A stretch of 6,429 nucleotides of DNA, from contig JAUWZF010000069.1 in NCBI GenBank assembly GCA_030615475.1, forward strand, positions 1 through 6,429. The letters are read 5' to 3'. Source of the stretch: Dehalococcoidales bacterium (GTDB lineage: Bacteria; Chloroflexota; Dehalococcoidia; Dehalococcoidales; RBG-16-60-22). The position numbers and the translations under genes were made by a program. Below are positions 5,423 to 6,429 of this stretch, in pieces. Positions within the stretch are counted from its first letter, which is position 1. Each line of letters opens with the position of its first letter. The notes under the pieces were generated by a model. It saw only the letters and a list, made by a program, of their open reading frames with translations. It was not told where the DNA came from and searched no databases.

Positions 5423-6429
5423 TGTTAAGCGTTGAAGAAGCACTTGAAAAAATACTCAATGAAATAGATACCCTTGAAGAAGAGTCGGTCCCCATTCTGG
5501 AATCGCTGGGACAGGTTCTCGCCGAGGATATAAAATCAGATATTAACGTACCCCCGCTGGACAATTCCGCCATGGACGGCTACGCCGTCAGGTCCGGGGA
5601 CACAACCGGAGCCAGCGAAAAAACGCCTGTATTCCTGCGCGTTATCGAGACGGTCATGGCGGGCTCCATTTCCAGGCACGAGGTTGTGCCCGGCACGGCG
5701 GTACGCATCATGACCGGAGCGCCGGTCCCCGGAGGCGCCGACAGCGTCGTCCAGTTTGAGAAGACCGACGAGGAAAAACGCAAGGCTTCGGCTCCCGACG
5801 AGCCGGTTGTCCGGGTAGGCATCCTGTCCGAAGCCAGACCCGGCCTTAACATCAGGAAAGCGGGAGAGGATATTGCCAGGGGTACTGTAGCCCTGAAGAA
5901 AGGCAACGTCATCAGAGCCGCCGAAATCGGCCTGATGGCTTCCCTCGGCTACGGCCAGGTTAAGGCTATACGCCGCCCGGTGGTGGCCATCCTGTCTACC
6001 GGCAACGAACTGGTGGAAGTCGATAAACCACTTACCGAAGGCAAGATATACGATAGCAATGCTTACAGCATCGCCAGCCTGGTCAGGCGATATGGCTGTA
6101 TCCCCAAAATGCTGGGGATAGCCCGGGATGAAGAAGCATCACTGGTAAGCAAGCTCAAACAGGCGCAGGATGCCGATATACTGCTGACTACCGGCGGTGT
6201 CTCCATGGGCGATTACGATATGGTGAAGGATATCCTGGCCAGAGACGGCGAAATGGTCTTCTGGAAGGTGCGGGTCAAACCGGGGAAACCCCTGGCTTTC
6301 GGCAAAATTAAGGGTAAAGATAAAAGCATACCGCACCTGGGCCTGCCCGGCAATGCCGTCAGCTGCATGGTCAGCTTCGAGTTGTTCGTCCGCCCGGCCC
6401 TCCTGAAGATGATGGGGAAAAAGAACTTC
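5422..6429 (+). CDS. moeA: Molybdopterin molybdenumtransferase MoeA (3' end outside window)
   Basis: The first 336 residues are present, open to the window edge; complete MoeA is usually about 400-415. MoeA is a cytoplasmic enzyme that uses adenylylated molybdopterin and molybdate to place molybdenum in the cofactor. Visible landmarks are the N-terminal PPLDNSAMDGYAV (44-56; Asp47 and Asp52), RIMTGAPVPGGAD (95-107), the MPT-binding subdomain start VVAILSTGNEL (187-197; Glu196), IYDSN (209-213; Asp211), LLTTGGVSMGDYD (254-266; Asp264 and Asp266), VKPGKPLAFG (285-294) and GLPGNAVS (307-314). These span domains I-III; the C-terminal beta-barrel domain IV would follow beyond the edge. The ATG start is set by the one-base overlap with mobA and the GGAGGAG site. 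Base composition rises from AT-richer at the start to GC-rich after about 5560, like pepA. No defect is seen in the visible part. Some organisms have two MoeA copies or tungsten-linked variants; which this is cannot be told. Confidence 0.95.
   Translation, partial: MLSVEEALEKILNEIDTLEEESVPILESLGQVLAEDIKSDINVPPLDNSAMDGYAVRSGDTTGASEKTPVFLRVIETVMAGSISRHEVVPGTAVRIMTGAPVPGGADSVVQFEKTDEEKRKASAPDEPVVRVGILSEARPGLNIRKAGEDIARGTVALKKGNVIRAAEIGLMASLGYGQVKAIRRPVVAILSTGNELVEVDKPLTEGKIYDSNAYSIASLVRRYGCIPKMLGIARDEEASLVSKLKQAQDADILLTTGGVSMGDYDMVKDILARDGEMVFWKVRVKPGKPLAFGKIKGKDKSIPHLGLPGNAVSCMVSFELFVRPALLKMMGKKNF
6099..6120 (+). repeat. Perfect 8-base hairpin within moeA
   Basis: TATCCCCA (6099-6106) pairs exactly with TGGGGATA (6113-6120) around a 6-base loop. 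The bases encode part of the GCIPKMLGI stretch of MoeA and no U-run follows. Most likely it is a chance result of codon choice, but it is the strongest compact dyad I found in the window. Confidence 0.5.

Overview
The window is a compact, gene-dense bacterial stretch with seven genes, all on the + strand, and almost no spare DNA. The only gaps over 100 bases are 1089-1218 and 4700-4813. The GC-rich, alanine/glycine-rich genes and the gene content would fit an anaerobic bacterium such as a Dehalococcoidia-type Chloroflexota. No marker gene here proves that, so the taxonomic guess is weak. I see no rRNA, tRNA, CRISPR array, insertion sequence, phage gene or attachment site.

Block 1 (1-1088) is the C-terminal end of a small membrane protein, probably the PlsY glycerol-3-phosphate acyltransferase, followed after 10 bases by a DegV/FakB-type fatty-acid-binding protein. 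If both calls hold, the two act on one route: FakB presents fatty acids for conversion to acyl-phosphate, and PlsY uses acyl-phosphate to start phospholipid synthesis.

Block 2 (about 1107-4699) begins with a candidate promoter and a small inverted repeat. It holds a complete leucyl aminopeptidase (M17, all seven catalytic and metal residues present), a metallo-beta-lactamase-fold hydrolase of the COG2220/UlaG-like group, and a two-domain protein joining a HAD-type phosphatase to a uridine-kinase-like P-loop domain. Spacing is tight (27 bases, then about 16), so one transcript is likely. The aminopeptidase and hydrolase have strong Shine-Dalgarno sites; the fusion does not.

Block 3 (about 4752-6429) has its own candidate promoter and is a molybdenum-cofactor pair: mobA (GTP:molybdopterin guanylyltransferase, TTG start), then moeA (molybdopterin molybdenumtransferase), which overlaps the mobA stop by one base and runs off the window. 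MoeA inserts molybdate into molybdopterin and MobA adds GMP to the product, so the pair implies enzymes that use the guanine-dinucleotide cofactor, such as DMSO-reductase-family or formate-dehydrogenase-type oxidoreductases.

The most unusual item is the HAD-kinase fusion: a predicted phosphatase and a predicted kinase in one chain, both with intact catalytic motifs. I found no convincing evidence of a wholly new system. The rest is housekeeping metabolism with some interesting adjacency, promoter and composition signals.
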